A DNA stretch of 5,330 nt from Verrucomicrobiota bacterium (GTDB lineage Bacteria > Verrucomicrobiota > Verrucomicrobiia > Chthoniobacterales > UBA10450). Below the pieces are notes generated by a model. The model was given only the letters and a program-made list of their open reading frames with translations. It made no database searches and was not told the origin of the DNA. The stretch is from the NCBI GenBank assembly GCA_003217965.1, contig QHNB01000163.1, positions 1-5,330 of the forward strand, read 5' to 3'. Shown in pieces: positions 5,218 through 5,330 of the stretch. Each line of letters begins with the position of its first letter. The first letter of the stretch is position 1. Made by a program: the position numbers and the translations under genes.

Positions 5218-5330
5218 TTATCGCGGCGACAAATCGACCGGCGTCGGGGACGGCATCGCATTCGCAGTCGCGGAAGGCGACGGCACGGGCGCTTGAGTCG
5301 AGGGCACGGTGGATTGAATGGATTGAGTCT
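5218..5330 (-). CDS. C-terminal end of an unidentified Pro/Ser/Thr/Ala-rich protein (5' end outside window)
   Basis: On the minus strand a frame is open from the window edge for 36 codons to a TAA at 5220-5218. The translation is low-complexity, rich in Pro, Ser, Thr and Ala, with repeated SP/TP pairs (PVPSPSATA, PSPTPV) and the end VDLSPR. Such tails are common as flexible linkers or extensions in envelope or secreted proteins, but the domain that would say what this is lies outside the window. Support is only the open frame, its composition and a sensible stop followed by an intergenic repeat; chance cannot be excluded for so short a piece. It converges on the Hsp70 gene. Confidence 0.5.
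   Translation of the reverse strand, partial: TQSIQSTVPSTQAPVPSPSATANAMPSPTPVDLSPR

Overview
The window looks like a piece of chromosome from a Gram-negative bacterium, moderately GC-rich and densely packed. The LolC/LolE-type permease start at the left edge implies an outer membrane. The general look suggests a soil Verrucomicrobiota member (Chthoniobacterales / Udaeobacter-like): the style of the short GC-rich stem-loop repeats between genes and the protein sequences of the permease and the Hsp70. That assignment is an impression, not something proven by a marker gene.

Layout, left to right. At 1-172 (minus) is the first 57 residues of a lipoprotein-releasing-type ABC permease, cut by the window edge, with a probable TTG start. 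A gene-free stretch (173-441) holds two units of a stem-loop repeat and an inverted repeat just behind the next gene. At 442-834 (minus) is a cysteine-rich DUF2237 protein. It is divergent, with only 33 bp between start codons, from a 2H-type cyclic phosphodiesterase-like protein (868-1401, plus). That gene runs tail-to-tail into, and overlaps by 31 bp, a calcineurin-like metallophosphoesterase (1371-2093, minus). The metallophosphoesterase is in turn divergent, 38 bp away, from a nucleotidyltransferase-fold protein (2132-3013, plus). After 74 bp on the same strand comes an Hsp70 chaperone of 598 residues resembling HscA more than housekeeping DnaK (3088-4884, plus). A gene-free, A-rich stretch follows with several small palindromes and an inverted third copy of the repeat (5141-5178). 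The window ends inside the Pro/Ser/Thr/Ala-rich C-terminus of a minus-strand gene (5218-5330).

How the genes might work together. Three neighbouring proteins act, by family, on phosphoester or nucleotidyl bonds: the 2H phosphoesterase, the metallophosphoesterase and the nucleotidyltransferase. They are packed with almost no spacing, but on alternating strands, so they are not one operon. The nucleotidyltransferase and the Hsp70 may be co-transcribed. A functional link between these genes is a hypothesis only. I found no CRISPR array, tRNA, rRNA, transposase or phage gene, and nothing that can firmly be called a new system. The most unusual thing visible is the stem-loop repeat family, whose hairpin stem appears to change in sequence while the fold is kept.
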